A stretch of 64,000 nt of DNA from Cephalopachus bancanus. Its lineage: Eukaryota > Chordata > Mammalia > Primates > Tarsiidae. The DNA lies in contig JAPVLO010000153.1 in NCBI GenBank assembly GCA_027257055.1, positions 4,030,001-4,094,000 on the forward strand. Reading direction: 5' to 3'. Shown here piece after piece: positions 37,316 through 48,139 of the stretch (position 1 is the stretch's first letter; every line of letters begins with the position of its first letter). A model generated the notes under the pieces. The model did no database searches. It was not told the origin of the DNA and saw only the letters and a program-made list of their open reading frames with translations. Position numbers and translations under genes: made by a program.

Positions 37316-37388
37316 TTTTTTTTTTTTGATGACACGGTCTTGCTTGTTGTCTAACCTGGAGTGTAGGCATGAACCACCGTGCCCGGGC
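37316..37388 (-). repeat. Short Alu-derived scrap
   Basis: TTTTTTTGATGACACGGTCTT joined to GTAGGCATGAACCACCGTGC: the two ends of an antisense Alu monomer with its middle missing. Confidence 0.6.
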
Positions 37389-37656
37389 AACTTTTTAAAA
37401 GTAAAAGAAGCACAATCTAAAATAATGATGAATGGTATGGTAACATAATCATTTATTATCATTGCTAAGTATTGTGTACTATTCATCATTTTATGTGCTA
37501 TACTTTTATATGACTGACAGTGCAGTAGTTTTATTTATACCGGCATCACCACAAACAAGTAATACTTTGTGCTCCCATGTTATGACTGCAATGCTACATC
37601 ATCACTAGGTGAAGGCATTTCTCAACTCCATTATCTTATGGGGCCACTGTCATGTA

Positions 37657-38569
37657 TGAGGTCTGACAGTTAAGCTCACGAACTCATCCTAGAAAAAGTG
37701 CTACATACCTAATTGCTGTATATCACTATGGTCACCTTCGAAGTACTTCCCTTGGGAAGCTGTACACCGATGCCAGTGCCTAGTCCACCTGTCAAAGCAA
37801 TTTGGGAATTCTTTTTATGGAATGGCCATCAGAGCTATCATCATATTACCCTTGATATCCTGGATGTCATCAAAACGTCTTCCTTTCAGTATTTCCTTTA
37901 TCTTCAGGCAAAGAAAAAGTCATTGAGGGCCAGATCAAGTGAGTAGGAAGGGCGTTCCAAATCAGTTATTTGTTTTTAGCTAAAAACTCCCTCATACACA
38001 GGGCTGTGTGAGCTGGTGCACTGTCATGATGCAAGAGCTCTCTCGGGACTATTTTGGCACACACCTTTCCTATGCCAAGATTTTCAGTTAGACTTTCGTA
38101 ACTGTTTCTCTATTGATGTTTATTTGGTCTGCTATGATGCACAATTTGACGAATTTTTTAACGTTTTTGTCAGTTCTGCTTGTTGCTGGCCATCCTGATC
38201 TCTCTTCATTAGTGACGTTTTCTCCCCTCAGAAAAGCATTTAACCCATTTTTACACTGCTGTTTTCTTCGTGGCATTTTACCTATAAAATTGGACTAACA
38301 TGTGCCTGATTTCACTTCCATTCTTGCCAGTTTAACAAGAAATTTAATGTTTGTTCATTGCTCTAATTCAAGCTCCAACATTCTCGTGATGGCACACAAA
38401 AACATGCTAAAACAATAATGAATGACACTCAGCAAGACACTGCCACATATTGACATGCACACAGCTGTGAGACACTGATATACCAAGGTTATGAAACCTT
38501 ACTGAGTTGTCTAGTGCTACCAACATAACCACATGGTGGCAAGTTCACGATCTTAATTGTCAGGCCCTA
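37657..38569 (-). mobile_element. Internally deleted mariner element (second family)
   Basis: Termini TGAGGTCTGACAGTTAAG and TAGGGCCTGACAATTAAG (opposite strand) are inverted repeats, bounded by TA at 37655-37656 and 38570-38571. On the minus strand 38088-38276 encodes the N-terminal helix-turn-helix linker (ATSRTDKNVKKF, DQININRETVTKV). A short gap later comes LGIGKVCAKIVPREL, which runs straight into HHDSAPAHTA, the second catalytic Asp motif. YSLDLALNDFF (third Asp) and SQGKYFEGD (C-terminal motif) follow with frameshifts between. The first Asp motif is deleted. Length is 913 bp against ~1.3 kb for intact mariners. Termini and protein differ from the mariner at 22153, so it is a separate family. 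Confidence 0.9.
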
Positions 38570-38728
38570 TATGTGGTGTATTATTTGACTAAAATGTCAT
38601 TATGCAGTACATGACTATAGCTCTGTTTTTGTCACTTAGAAAATTCTGTGACTAGGACACTTTAAAAATCTTTGATTTAAATAAATATTTAATTCATAAA
38701 AATAAATGAACTGTATTTGCTATTTTAG

Positions 38729-38816
38729 CGAGGTCTTCTTGAAGTGCTTTATGATATCTTTCGTCTTCCTCTACCTGTTGTGACTGACGAGTTCATAGAG
38801 GCACTACTCAGTGTAG
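38729..38816 (+). CDS. RICTOR: RICTOR exon 12 (residues 325-354)
   Basis: 88-bp exon after TTGCTATTTTAG, donor GTAAGT. It encodes RGLLEVLYDIFRLPLPVVTD EFIEALLSV and the first base of Asp354. The Asp in VVTDEF is Glu in human as recalled, a conservative change. Confidence 0.97.
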
Positions 38817-39339
38817 GTAAGTATTGAAGTGCATTTGTATTTATTCATATATTGTAATTTTTAAGTGACTTATCTAATGGAGACAAAATTCCTAAAAGGA
38901 GAAATACTAAACTAAATATTGAACATCATTTTTTTCTTAGTGTATCATCATGACAGGAAATTAATATAAAAATAAAACGTCAGATAAATTTCTAAGACTG
39001 AAAAGTTTTAATTTTTTTTGTATCACCCTAGCTCTTACAAAGAGCAATGAAATTAATAGGAAGATAGGCCGACAAGAAAAGAGAGGAGACTGTACGAAAC
39101 CTGTATAATTCTCACTGTATTGAATTTTCACTTTATTTTAGCCAGATGACTCCTAAATCCCAAAATGAAGGTAGAACTGTGTACATTTACATAATTATTG
39201 TGAATATCTTTTTGGGTATATGGTTTTTAACCATTTAAAAAATTTCTTTATAACCTGGCTAGCTAATGATTCTTCATTTACCCAGAATGTTGCAGTTCTG
39301 TCTAATCTTCTTTTCACTACATAATTTTAACTATTTTAG
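38817..39339 (+). other. RICTOR: RICTOR intron 12
   Basis: 523 nt, AT-rich, no recognised element. Confidence 0.85.
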
Positions 39340-39430
39340 ATCCAGGTAGGTTCCAAGACACTTGGAGGCTTTCCGATGGCTTTGTAGCAGCTGAAGCAAA
39401 AACTATTCTTCCTCATCGAGCCAGATCCAG
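39340..39430 (+). CDS. RICTOR: RICTOR exon 13 (residues 354-384)
   Basis: 91-bp exon after AACTATTTTAG, donor GTAGAA. It encodes PGRFQDTWRLSDGFVAAEAK TILPHRARS and two bases of Arg384. Human has QDSW, so Ser became Thr. Only 112 nt of intron separate it from exon 14. Confidence 0.97.
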
Positions 39431-39542
39431 GTAGAATTTAAATATAAAAATGGTTCAAGTTTCTTACAATTACTATTTTCGTGTTAGACTGTATAACATA
39501 TGAAGCACTGCTTAAATTGTTCTGTGCTGTGTTTATTTCCAG

Positions 39543-39609
39543 GCCTGACCTCATGGATAATTATTTGGCACTGATACTCTCTGCATTTATTCGTAATGGG
39601 CTTTTAGAG
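39543..39609 (+). CDS. RICTOR: RICTOR exon 14 (residues 384-406)
   Basis: 67-bp exon after TGTTTATTTCCAG, donor GTAAAA. It encodes PDLMDNYLALILSAFIRNGL LE, ending on a codon boundary. Both flanking introns are under 120 nt. Confidence 0.97.
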
Positions 39610-39727
39610 GTAAAACTTATAAACCTTATTGTATTCTGTTTCGTTTTTCTTTAACAAAAGTCTTTTAGAACAAAAATGTGCTTAAATATTATTTTACAAC
39701 AATAATATTTTGTTTTTATTTTCAAAG

Positions 39728-39808
39728 GGTCTGGTTGAAGTGATAACAAACAGTGATGACCATATATCAGTTAGAGCTACCATTCTTTTAGGAGAGCTTT
39801 TACATATG
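39728..39808 (+). CDS. RICTOR: RICTOR exon 15 (residues 407-433)
   Basis: 81-bp, phase 0-0 exon after TTTTCAAAG, donor GTAAGT. It encodes GLVEVITNSDDHISVRATIL LGELLHM. Being a multiple of three with codon-boundary ends, it could be skipped without a frameshift. Confidence 0.97.
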
Positions 39809-40027
39809 GTAAGTTTAGCAACTTCTGATTATATGTTTCATAACTTCAATGTTTGAATTTATAAAGCAGGTTATTATAGTGGTGTTGCTTTGTATTATCT
39901 CAAAAAATAATTTTGCATTTTCTATGAATGTCTTTACATTACAAAAAGTCTTTGGTACCTATATCCTGATATTTATATGTAGATATTGATACATAGATAA
40001 AACCAACTGAGGTAGCTATGTCTATCA

Positions 40028-40047
40028 CTACATAGATATCTATGTAG
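40028..40047. repeat. Perfect 20-bp palindrome
   Basis: CTACATAGATATCTATGTAG equals its reverse complement. It lies in an ATAGAT-rich stretch and probably arose by slippage. Confidence 0.9.
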
Positions 40048-41271
40048 ATAAATGTAGCACATACAAAATATTGAGTGTTATTTTTCACACTCGTTTTTGA
40101 TGTTGATATTTTAGTCATATAAATCTTAATTGATCTCACAAAGACTTACTACCTAAAAAACAAGAAATTACAAAACTATAAATGCTACTTCAGTTTGCTA
40201 AGAATGGGATTAATATAAGGTAGTTAGCTTGAATTTTAGAAAGCTTTGTGCAAAAATTGTAGATTGTCTTGTTGTCATAGTATTCTCTATAAACTTGTAG
40301 TTTAAGGTTCAGAGGGTGGGAATTTTTTTTTTTTTCCCACCATGATTTTTTGACAGTAACTAGTAACTTTTGGGGAACTAGAAGCTAGGAAAGTGATCTG
40401 ACCATTCTGTAATCCCAGCATATCAGTTGGGGAGAGCTCTGAAATTTTCAAGATAGAAATTCATGTTTCTAGGTCACCTACAAGTTAGTAAAATATGGAA
40501 TAAGAAGAATCATTTTAAACTCATTAAAGAATAAATGATCCTATGGCAAATCTTTTTAAGTTATGTTATGGTTTGCTATTATTGGCAGGTTTGTTTTGGT
40601 TTTGCTTTTTCTATTTCATATTCTCTCCCTTCCTCTCCTTCCCTACTCCTCCCCACATAGTAGCTGTGCTGTATGAATGAGGTAAAGAGCATTTAATGTT
40701 AATTGTCTTTTTAATCAGGGGATTATTTCACCACTTGCTCTGTTCGTCTGCTCGTCTATGAAAGAATTAAGTAGTGTTGTAGGCTTTTCGCTCTGATTAT
40801 TTGCATTTTAATTCTTAAGACACCATTTCCTATAATAGTACCAATATCCAGAATTATTTGCCTTTATATGAAGGAACCTCTTATAAATATCATCTTTTCT
40901 CTTTCCCTCCATATACCAGAATTTCTTAATTCTTTTGAAATATAAAAACTGTACATTGTGAGTATAGCAGTATTAGCTCGTTGCTTATTATTCTTACACG
41001 TTTAATTAATTTACCTATCTTCATTGGTAGAAAGCTGGTTGGGTGGTAAGATTTTGTTTGAAAAGCAAGAGTTAATAAGTTTCTTATTTGAAAGATTATG
41101 GTATATGAAATCAACCTATCTTGAGAAGGTGATTTTTAAAACTTAAGAAGTCAACTTAAAAGTATTAATGTTGCATCTAACATTTTAAATGTCATTTTGA
41201 GCGTATGTTAGTTTCAGTCCTGTAATGTTTTGACATATAATCCTTTTTGGTTACTTAAGAATTGAAGTTTA

Positions 41272-41569
41272 GGCCAGGCTTGGTGGTTCAGCCTGTAATC
41301 CCAGCACTTTGGGAGGCCGAGGCGAGTGGATTGCCTGAGCCCGCGGGTCTGAGACCCACCTGGGCAACTTGGTGAGACCTCGTCTCTACAATAAAAATAA
41401 ATAAATAAATAAATTAGCTGGGCGTGGTAGTGTGCACCTGTAGTTTCAGTTACTTGGAAGACTGAGGTGGAGTGATCGCCAGAGCCCTGTAGGTCGAGGC
41501 TGCAGTGGCTGGGAGCATGCCACTGCACTCCAGTCTGGGCAGCAGAGTGAGACTCCAACTCAAAAAAAA
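41272..41569 (+). repeat. Lineage-specific Alu, sense
   Basis: GGCCAGGCTTGGTGGTTCAG to an A tail. Flanked by AATTGAAGTTTA and AATTGAGTTTA. The linker holds an (AAAT)n stretch. Confidence 0.9.
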
Positions 41570-41660
41570 AATTGAGTTTAATTAGGTACCACTTTAAAGT
41601 CATACTTTAATATCATAATAAATGTATGAAAATTACTGGTTTTATTAATATATTGTGTGT

Positions 41661-41957
41661 ATTTTTTTGAGACAGGGTTCTGGGTCTCACTCTCACCTAG
41701 GATGGAATGCAGTGGCACAATCACAGCTTACCACAGCCTCGAACTCCTGGGCTCAGGCAATCTGTCCTTCTTAGCTTCCCAAGTAGCTGACACTACAGAC
41801 TTGTGCCACCATGCCTGGCTACTTTTTAAAATTTTTTTGTAGAGATAAGGCTCTCAATATGCTGCCTAGGCTTATCTTGAACTCTTAGGTTCAAGTAGTC
41901 TTCCCACCTTGGCCTCCCAAAGTGCTGGGATTACAGGCATGAGCCACCACTCTCGGC
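41661..41957 (-). repeat. AluJ-like SINE, antisense
   Basis: TTTTTTTGAGACAGGGTTCT to GAGCCACCACTCTCGGC. Faces the preceding sense Alu at about 90 bp. Confidence 0.88.
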
Positions 41958-42152
41958 TAATATGTGTATCTTTATATTTTATCCTTGTTGAAAGCAGGTA
42001 AGACACAAATTATAAATACGTAGGTATTTGGAAAAATAAATAATTAAGTTAATTTTATGAGTATGTCTTGAATATAGCTTTATATTTGGAGATAATCTGT
42101 AACAAAATATTTCTATTTCTAAAAACTCATATAAAATGTTGTTTCATTTTAG

Positions 42153-42253
42153 GCAAACACAATTCTCCCTCACTCACATAGCCATCATTTGCACTGCTTG
42201 CCAACCCTAATGAATATGGCTGCATCCTTTGATATCCCCAAGGAGAAGAGATT
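42153..42253 (+). CDS. RICTOR: RICTOR exon 16 (residues 434-467)
   Basis: 101-bp exon after GTTTCATTTTAG, donor GTAAGT. It encodes ANTILPHSHSHHLHCLPTLM NMAASFDIPKEKR and two bases of Leu467. The His-rich SHSHHLH stretch is also in human RICTOR. Confidence 0.97.
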
Positions 42254-43949
42254 GTAAGTATCAGAGCTTTAGCAAAGCTGTGCTTGGTGTAATTAATATC
42301 CACTTAGAGTATATTGTTTTCTTTTTTAAAAAAGTAGGATAAATAGGCTGTGCTTGGAAATTATTTGAGGAAATTTCCTAGAGGAAAAATTATTAGTCCT
42401 AAAGATATTTAATAATTTGGGTTTTTTTAGACTGAGTGAAGTAAAATCTTTTTTTTTTTTTTGCATGTTTCCAGACAAGGACATAGACTTGCTAGCACAT
42501 TACTAAAAATTTTGGTTGAGAGTTTTTCAGGCAATTTTGAGCAGCAATTTAGGCTCATTTTTTAAAAAACTGACTATGAATTATTTTAGATTAACAAAGC
42601 ACAAAGACTTCCAATACACTCTTCTTTATGTGTGGTTAAAAATGTTGGAATTTGGTAATTCGTACTATAGACCTGTATAGCAATAAGCTGAACTCTTAAT
42701 ACTGAAAGAGATACAGCAAACAGAGTTTAACACAAAAGTATAGCAATACACTGCAGTTCTGCTGGAATTGCAGTGCTAATAATAAAATGTAATATGTAAA
42801 AGGCAGGGATGGAGGAGCTCAGTTGGAAAATGCAAGTGGGAATTTTTTTTTTTAATTTGGTGAAGATTATATCCAGGCTAGTGATGTCTTTTGTTGCTTT
42901 ATTTTTTTTTGCTTGATGTTAGTGAAATGCAGTTCTTAAGCAATTCAGAACTTAGAATTTTTGTTAACAGTTATAACACATTTTGAAAAGTCTAGTTAGC
43001 TTTAGTAATACAAAAGTACAAATAATCTATTAATTTTAATTCTGTCAATTGAAACACCACTGTTTAACAGACTGAAGTTGTATTGTAAACTGAGGGTATT
43101 AGGGACCATCTCAGTCCTGTCTATATAGGCTTTCAGTTTTCATGTTAGTAGTTTCATGATAGAAAAATGTACTTTCCCAATACCTGGTAGACCTTAATTC
43201 TGGGTCAGATTATGGCCACAAATTTCAGGACTCATCAAGAATTTAGATTTAGATTTTAGTAATAATAGTTGTCTTAGAATAGTTTTTTTCTTTAGTTCAG
43301 TAAGCTTTCTTTACTGATAGAGTAAATACTTGTCAATCAGCACAAAATTTTTAAATTCTGTTTACTAGAAGTTCTGAAGTTGAGACTTGCTACCAAATTA
43401 TTAAAAGCCATACTTTTACATACCACAAACAAGGAATTAACCATAATTTTTTAAAAGCTGTCATTTATAGTTATACATCAGTACAGAAAATGGAAACTAT
43501 TCAATTGATATTAGAATCATTGATTATCCTTATGGGAGGACAGTGAAATTATTTCAGCTTCATACCATAAACAAAAATAAGTTTCATATGGATTAAGAAC
43601 TTACATGTGGAAAGGCAAAGCTTTAAAAATCTTATAAGAACATATAAAAAACTAGGTTTCTGACCTTGTAGAAGGAGTTCTAAAACCAATATACAGAAAG
43701 TACCCTCTACCATAGAAGGAAAAATTAGTAAGTACATATTCACTTGAGTCTAAATATTCAGTGTTTCTTTATATAATTCAGCAGTGTTGTTGATTTTTTT
43801 TAACTTTGTGTTTCCAAATTTGACTAAATCCCTTTTTTAGTAATAATCTCTAGCCTTGAATTATATAAGCTTTACTAATTTACCAAAGTAATCTTTTAAA
43901 AATTATACTAGTCTTGCTACTGTATTAATCAAATTTTTTTTCTCATTAG
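42254..43949 (+). other. RICTOR: RICTOR intron 16
   Basis: An L1 ORF2-like sense scrap at 43540-43740 is the only element I recognise. 42254-43540 is AT-rich without visible structure. Confidence 0.85.
43540..43740 (+). mobile_element. L1 ORF2-like fragment, sense
   Basis: TATGGATTAAGAACTTACAT ... AAAATCTTATAAGAACATAT ... GTTTCTGACCTTGTAGAAG resembles an L1 ORF2 block, strongly decayed. Confidence 0.5.
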
Positions 43950-44115
43950 GCGAGCCAGTGCAGCCTTGAACTGTTTAAAACGCTTCCATGAAATGAAGAA
44001 ACGAGGACCTAAGCCTTATAGCCTTCACTTAGATCACATTATTCAAAAAGCTATTGCAACACACCAGAAACGGGATCAATATCTTCGAGTTCAGAAAGAT
44101 ATATTTGTTCTTAAG
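43950..44115 (+). CDS. RICTOR: RICTOR exon 17 (residues 467-522)
   Basis: 166-bp exon after TTTCTCATTAG, donor GTACTA. It encodes RASAALNCLKRFHEMKKRGP through QKRDQYLRVQKDIFVLK. It spans the end of the ARM domain and the linker to the HEAT-like domain. Val in DIFVLK is Ile in human as recalled. Confidence 0.97.
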
Positions 44116-44417
44116 GTACTAACATGAAATCATAATTTTTAACTTGAAGTTTCTTAATTTTTTAACCACTGGATTTTAGTATGCATATATTTGAGTTGCC
44201 ATTTTATTCATGAATACGAATTTTCAAATGGCTTTTGAGTTTTATAATGGCTAGGCAATTCAGAGCTAGGTTTCTATAACTTTGTAAAGTTAAAAACAAA
44301 AACCTTGATTTATCCTTAAGTGAAAAATCTTTCTTTCAATTTTTGAAACTTGAACTTAGTTTTCTGATGTAAAGACAGTTTGCCTTGATTTTTCTGATTA
44401 CTTTCTGATGACTTTAG

Positions 44418-44519
44418 GATACAGAAGAAGCTCTTCTAATGAACCTTAGGGACAGCCAAGTCCTTCAACATAAAGAGAATCTTGAATGGAACTGGAATCT
44501 TATAGGGACCATTCTTAAG
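44418..44519 (+). CDS. RICTOR: RICTOR exon 18 (residues 523-556)
   Basis: 102-bp, phase 0-0 exon after GATGACTTTAG, donor GTATGA. It encodes DTEEALLMNLRDSQVLQHKE NLEWNWNLIGTILK. Met in ALLMNL is Ile in human. It opens the HEAT-like domain. Confidence 0.97.
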
Positions 44520-44640
44520 GTATGACAAGATACTTCAATGTGATGGCTTGATAGTCTTCATTTTATTATTAAATGTGACTTATAATTATGTGTTTGTAAA
44601 TTGATAAATACATATGTAATATAACATTATATTTTTCTAG

Positions 44641-44687
44641 TGGCCAAATGTAAATCTAAGAAACTATAAAGATGAACAGTTGCACAG
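44641..44687 (+). CDS. RICTOR: RICTOR exon 19 (residues 557-572)
   Basis: 47-bp microexon-like segment after ATATTTTTCTAG, donor GTATGT. It encodes WPNVNLRNYKDEQLH and two bases of Arg572. It is the shortest constitutive exon of the window, 121 nt after exon 18. Confidence 0.97.
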
Positions 44688-46098
44688 GTATGTAAGAACT
44701 ATTTTGCACTTCAGTTTAAAGAGCTTATATTTGGATGATATTATGCCTAATGCCTGTTAAAAATAATAATTAGTGTTTTAAAGATATGTACATAAATTTT
44801 AAGAATTAATTAGTCTTCAATAGATACTTATGTATATTTTAATATGTAGACTTATTTTATAACAAACGCATCAGCTAATTTTTTTTTTTAGTTATTTACA
44901 TTCTACTTTTAGTTGTGGAACAGATGGAATAGTTGAGATAAAGCTTTCTCAAATTGGGATTATATCAACTGTAGAGTGGTCTCAGCCCTACACAAGGATG
45001 ACATAATAAGGACATATTTTTTTTTTAAAGCAGGATTTATTGAGAGGACAGGAAAGCCCCCACAGTGGGAAGGGACCCGAAGGGGTTGCCCAGGACATAT
45101 ATTTTTAATACATAACTTCTATTTCTACTTGTGTCTGACTTTGGAGAGTTACTTATTTTTCCTCTACTTTGTCTTCTGTAACACATGAAAATGTTCACAG
45201 CATATAGAACACTTTTAGCTACTGTACTGTTTTCTAGTATACCATACATTTTTACTCCTTCTGAGCTTAGACTATCAGTACTGATCTCATTGGATAAGAG
45301 GATCTTACTTTACGTTTGAGAAGTTTATGTCATTAATTTTATCATTTGATTACTTTAATCAACTTATGATATGTAACTTAATATTTATATTAAGTTTTAA
45401 GAAATACCCAGAACATATAAATTACACTGAAATAAAAAAGCATAGTACTAACTTTTCATACTCCTTGAGAAAAGATGATGTTTATTTGACTTTGTTTCCG
45501 TGACTCTCAGACTTGGCACCTTTATTGGTTAGAATTATAGTGTACAAATTAGAATTTAACTTAATTTAAATTGAAACTTAGAACATAATGTTGAAAGTTA
45601 TAACACTGAGATAGCACAAATTGTGTCTATAAATTCAGTCACCTAAATTATAACTTTTATGCTTACCCTTTTGCTGAATTGTGACAACCAGACAAAATCA
45701 GGATTATTTTATAGAATCATAGGACAAAGTTCTTCTTTAAATATAGTAGAAGAAATTTTACGTCCAGATGGCTTCCTTATATTTATCCATTTGTGTATTC
45801 TGGCTGTGTAAAATCCACATTTTTTCTGCTAGTACATTTCTTCACTTTTACTTATTTCAAGTATCTCACTATAAAGTTTTATTACACAGAGATATTCTTT
45901 ACAGTGAGGGTTTTTATTTTTAACTTTTTTGGCTTTAAAACAATATATACAATGTGTTTATTAAATTTTTTGTCATTTATCCCAGTGGTTCCGACCCAAA
46001 ACATATTCTCAAAACTTTATTATATCGTAAACAATGGTTAAGATTCTAAAATAATTGTTTATTTTCTTACCTTGTTGCTAATTTTGTTTTGATATTAG
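44688..46098 (+). other. RICTOR: RICTOR intron 19
   Basis: Contains the 74-bp antisense R-like retroposed fragment at 45018-45091. The remainder is AT-rich with nothing recognised. Confidence 0.85.
45018..45091 (-). mobile_element. Retroposed short LTR R-like fragment, copy A
   Basis: Reading the minus strand: GGGCAACCCCTTCGGGTCCC, then CCCACTGTGGGGGC, CTCTCAATAAATCCTGC and an A tail. Flanked by AGGACATAT (45009-45017 and 45092-45100). About 66 nt plus tail, roughly 89 percent identical to copy B at 59479. No flanking LTR sequence on either side. Confidence 0.8.
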
Positions 46099-46234
46099 GT
46101 TTGTACGAAGACTACTTTATTTTTATAAGCCCAGCAGTAAATTATATGCCAACCTGGATCTGGATTTTGCCAAGTCCAAGCAGCTCACAGTTGTGGGTTG
46201 CCAGTTTACAGAATTTCTTCTTGAGTCTGAAGAA
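46099..46234 (+). CDS. RICTOR: RICTOR exon 20 (residues 572-617)
   Basis: 136-bp exon after TTTGATATTAG, donor GTAAGC. It encodes FVRRLLYFYKPSSKLYANLD through CQFTEFLLESEE. Arg572, Arg575 and Arg576 are the basic residues reported, as I recall, for nucleotide binding to the HEAT-like domain in mTORC2 cryo-EM structures, and all three are kept. Ser in DFAKSKQL is Ala in human. Confidence 0.97.
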
Positions 46235-46364
46235 GTAAGCACTCTGAATATTTTTAGAGCCATTTTTATTTATTGAATTGCCCCCTTCCCCTCCTTCTGT
46301 TTCCATCTTTTTTTTTTTGCTTATATTTCTGAATATGCATAGGGTATACTTAGAAACGTAGGAG

Positions 46365-46535
46365 ATGAGCCCCAGACCTGAATTTGAATCCTGACTTAGT
46401 CACTAGTTATGTCTTTGGGCAAGTTGTCTTCCCTCTAGAAGACCCAGTGTACTTGTCTGTAAAATGGTGAATAAATACCATCTCCATGCACCATTGTCTG
46501 AACAGGATTAAGAAATAACATATACTCAGTAATTG
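46365..46535 (+). repeat. MIR SINE, sense
   Basis: ATTTGAATCCTGACTTAGTC, TTTGGGCAAGTTGTCTTCCC, TGTCTGTAAAATGGTGAATA follow the MIR consensus. Confidence 0.85.
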
Positions 46536-46544
46536 GTAACTTAA

Positions 46545-46564
46545 TTATGATGATGATGATGATG
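46545..46564 (+). repeat. (ATG)n microsatellite
   Basis: Six consecutive ATG/GAT units at the end of the MIR. Confidence 0.9.
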
Positions 46565-46651
46565 AAAATTTTTGTACTTGACTAAAGTATATTTTTTAAA
46601 TTATAAGCATTAAATGCTTTTCTCACAGTGTCACAATGTATTTGCTTTTAG

Positions 46652-46851
46652 GATGGGCAAGGATATTTAGAAGATTTAGTAAAGGATATTGTTCAGTGGC
46701 TCAATGCTTCATCTGGAATGAAACCTGAAAGAAGTCTTCAAAATAATGGTTTATTGACTACCCTTAGTCAACACTACTTTTTATTTATTGGAACACTTTC
46801 TTGCCACCCACATGGAGTCAAAATGCTGGAAAAATGCAGTGTATTTCAATG
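46652..46851 (+). CDS. RICTOR: RICTOR exon 21 (residues 618-684)
   Basis: 200-bp exon after TATTTGCTTTTAG, donor GTGAGC. It encodes DGQGYLEDLVKDIVQWLNAS through GVKMLEKCSVFQ and two bases of Cys684. HEAT-like domain. Confidence 0.97.
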
Positions 46852-47308
46852 GTGAGCATATCTAGATTCTCTTGCAATATATACATACACTTTTAATGTA
46901 GTCATATATGGTATGCTTTTTGGTTTGTGTGCATGTATTTAGTAAGTTTTATTTTAAAAAGATTAAATTAGAGTTGTCTCGATACTTAGACATATTTTAT
47001 GTGATAATTATTAAACACTTTTTTTCAGAAATGCTTGTTTGTTTTAGGAATTTAAAAAAATATTTGTTTAATTGTCTTCATGCTTTCTCCCCAACACTCG
47101 AGTGACTGTGTGTGGTGATTGATATGTTAATTAATTTGATTGTGGCAATCACTTTCACAATGCGTATCAAATTCTCATGTTGTGTACTTTGAATATATAT
47201 AATTTTTATTTGCCAATTATACCTCATTAAAGCTGAAAAAATATTTGTTCAGTTAATGAATCAATACAGCAATTTCTAGTAACCTTTATTATTATTATTT
47301 TTTTAAAG
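46852..47308 (+). other. RICTOR: RICTOR intron 21
   Basis: 457 nt, AT-rich. Nothing recognised with confidence. Confidence 0.8.
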
Positions 47309-47435
47309 TCTCCTTAATCTTTGCTCCTTGAAAAACCAAGATCACTTGCTGAAACTTACTGTTTCTAGCTTGGACTATAGCAGAGATGGACTGGCGAGAG
47401 TCATCCTTTCCAAAATTCTAACTGCAGCTACTGAT
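47309..47435 (+). CDS. RICTOR: RICTOR exon 22 (residues 684-726)
   Basis: 127-bp exon after ATTTTTTTAAAG, donor GTGAGT. It encodes LLNLCSLKNQDHLLKLTVSS LDYSRDGLARVILSKILTAA TD. HEAT-like helices. Confidence 0.97.
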
Positions 47436-47805
47436 GTGAGTACAATGTAGGCAGTAAAACTGTATTTTTATAAATTTTGAATTTATACATTATAAATTTT
47501 GGCTACTAAGTTAAATTGATTATTAGTTCTAAGAATATGATATGGAAATTGAATTTACTTTAAAATTTTAGTTCCACCAAGGAACTCCATATAGTACCCA
47601 TATTTTTATATCAAGGGGAAGAAGCTGCTAGATAGAAAGGTAAATATTTTATTTGATGATCACTAAAAAAAGTATTTATATCAAGGGCTAAAACATCAAT
47701 TCTAGTCTTTCTGTCCTTTTCAAGTAGCAAAACTGTCTCAAAATTAAATAGGCATTTCATAGTGAAGTTTTTTTTTTTTTTTAATGTATTCATTTATCTT
47801 TGTAG
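47436..47805 (+). other. RICTOR: RICTOR intron 22
   Basis: 370 nt, AT-rich, no recognised element. A 16-nt T run precedes the acceptor. Confidence 0.85.
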
Positions 47806-47970
47806 GCCTGCAGGCTCTATGCAACGAAACATTTAAGGGTATTATTGAGAGCTAATGTTGAATTCTTTAATAATTGGGGGATTGAGTTATTAGTGACCCA
47901 GCTGCATGATAAAAACAAAACAATCTCTTCTGAAGCTCTTGATATCCTCGATGAAGCATGTGAAGACAAG
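47806..47970 (+). CDS. RICTOR: RICTOR exon 23 (residues 727-781)
   Basis: 165-bp, phase 0-0 exon after TATCTTTGTAG, donor GTGAAG. It encodes ACRLYATKHLRVLLRANVEF through SSEALDILDEACEDK. The frame stays open for 57 more bases into the intron, which makes the reading frame look longer than the exon. Confidence 0.97.
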
Positions 47971-48139
47971 GTGAAGATTCTTCCTTTTTTTTTAATAATG
48001 AAAAACTTAGACATAAATTTTTATTGAAATATTCCATTTTAATCGACAATTAGTAAAAGTGTATATAGAGTCATTTTGGAAATAAAGAATTTGCTATCTT
48101 AATGCAGTTGTTAATTTACCTAATGATCATCTCTTTTAG

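Larger units (their letters stand above)
36442..38617 (+). mobile_element. Tigger-type DNA transposon interrupted by a mariner and an Alu scrap
   Basis: Left end TAGTCATGCATCAATTAATG and right end GCAGTACATGACTA are inverted termini of a primate TA-target element. The interior (ACTTACACAAACCTGGATAG, CCACTGGAAGGTCTTCAGGG) agrees. The left and right parts are contiguous once the mariner at 37657-38569 is removed. Subfamily name not assigned. Confidence 0.75.
35829..38728 (+). other. RICTOR: RICTOR intron 11
   Basis: The Tigger-type element with its nested mariner (36442-38617) fills most of the intron. 35829-36440 is unremarkable AT-rich sequence. Confidence 0.85.
39809..42152 (+). other. RICTOR: RICTOR intron 15
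   Basis: Carries a sense Alu (41272) and an antisense Alu (41661) facing each other, plus a 20-bp palindrome at 40028. 40050-41260 shows nothing else recognised apart from a short CT-rich run near 40615-40660. Confidence 0.85.
46235..46651 (+). other. RICTOR: RICTOR intron 20
   Basis: 417 nt with a sense MIR (about 46365-46535) and a short (GAT)n run. Confidence 0.85.

Noticed and set aside
41214..41603. 129-codon minus-strand frame
   Set aside because: Alu antisense translation spanning the SINE at 41272-41569.
39809..42152. Additional RICTOR exon in intron 15
   Set aside because: Exons 15 and 16 join in phase and match the continuous human sequence (ELLHM|ANTIL). No conserved candidate is seen.
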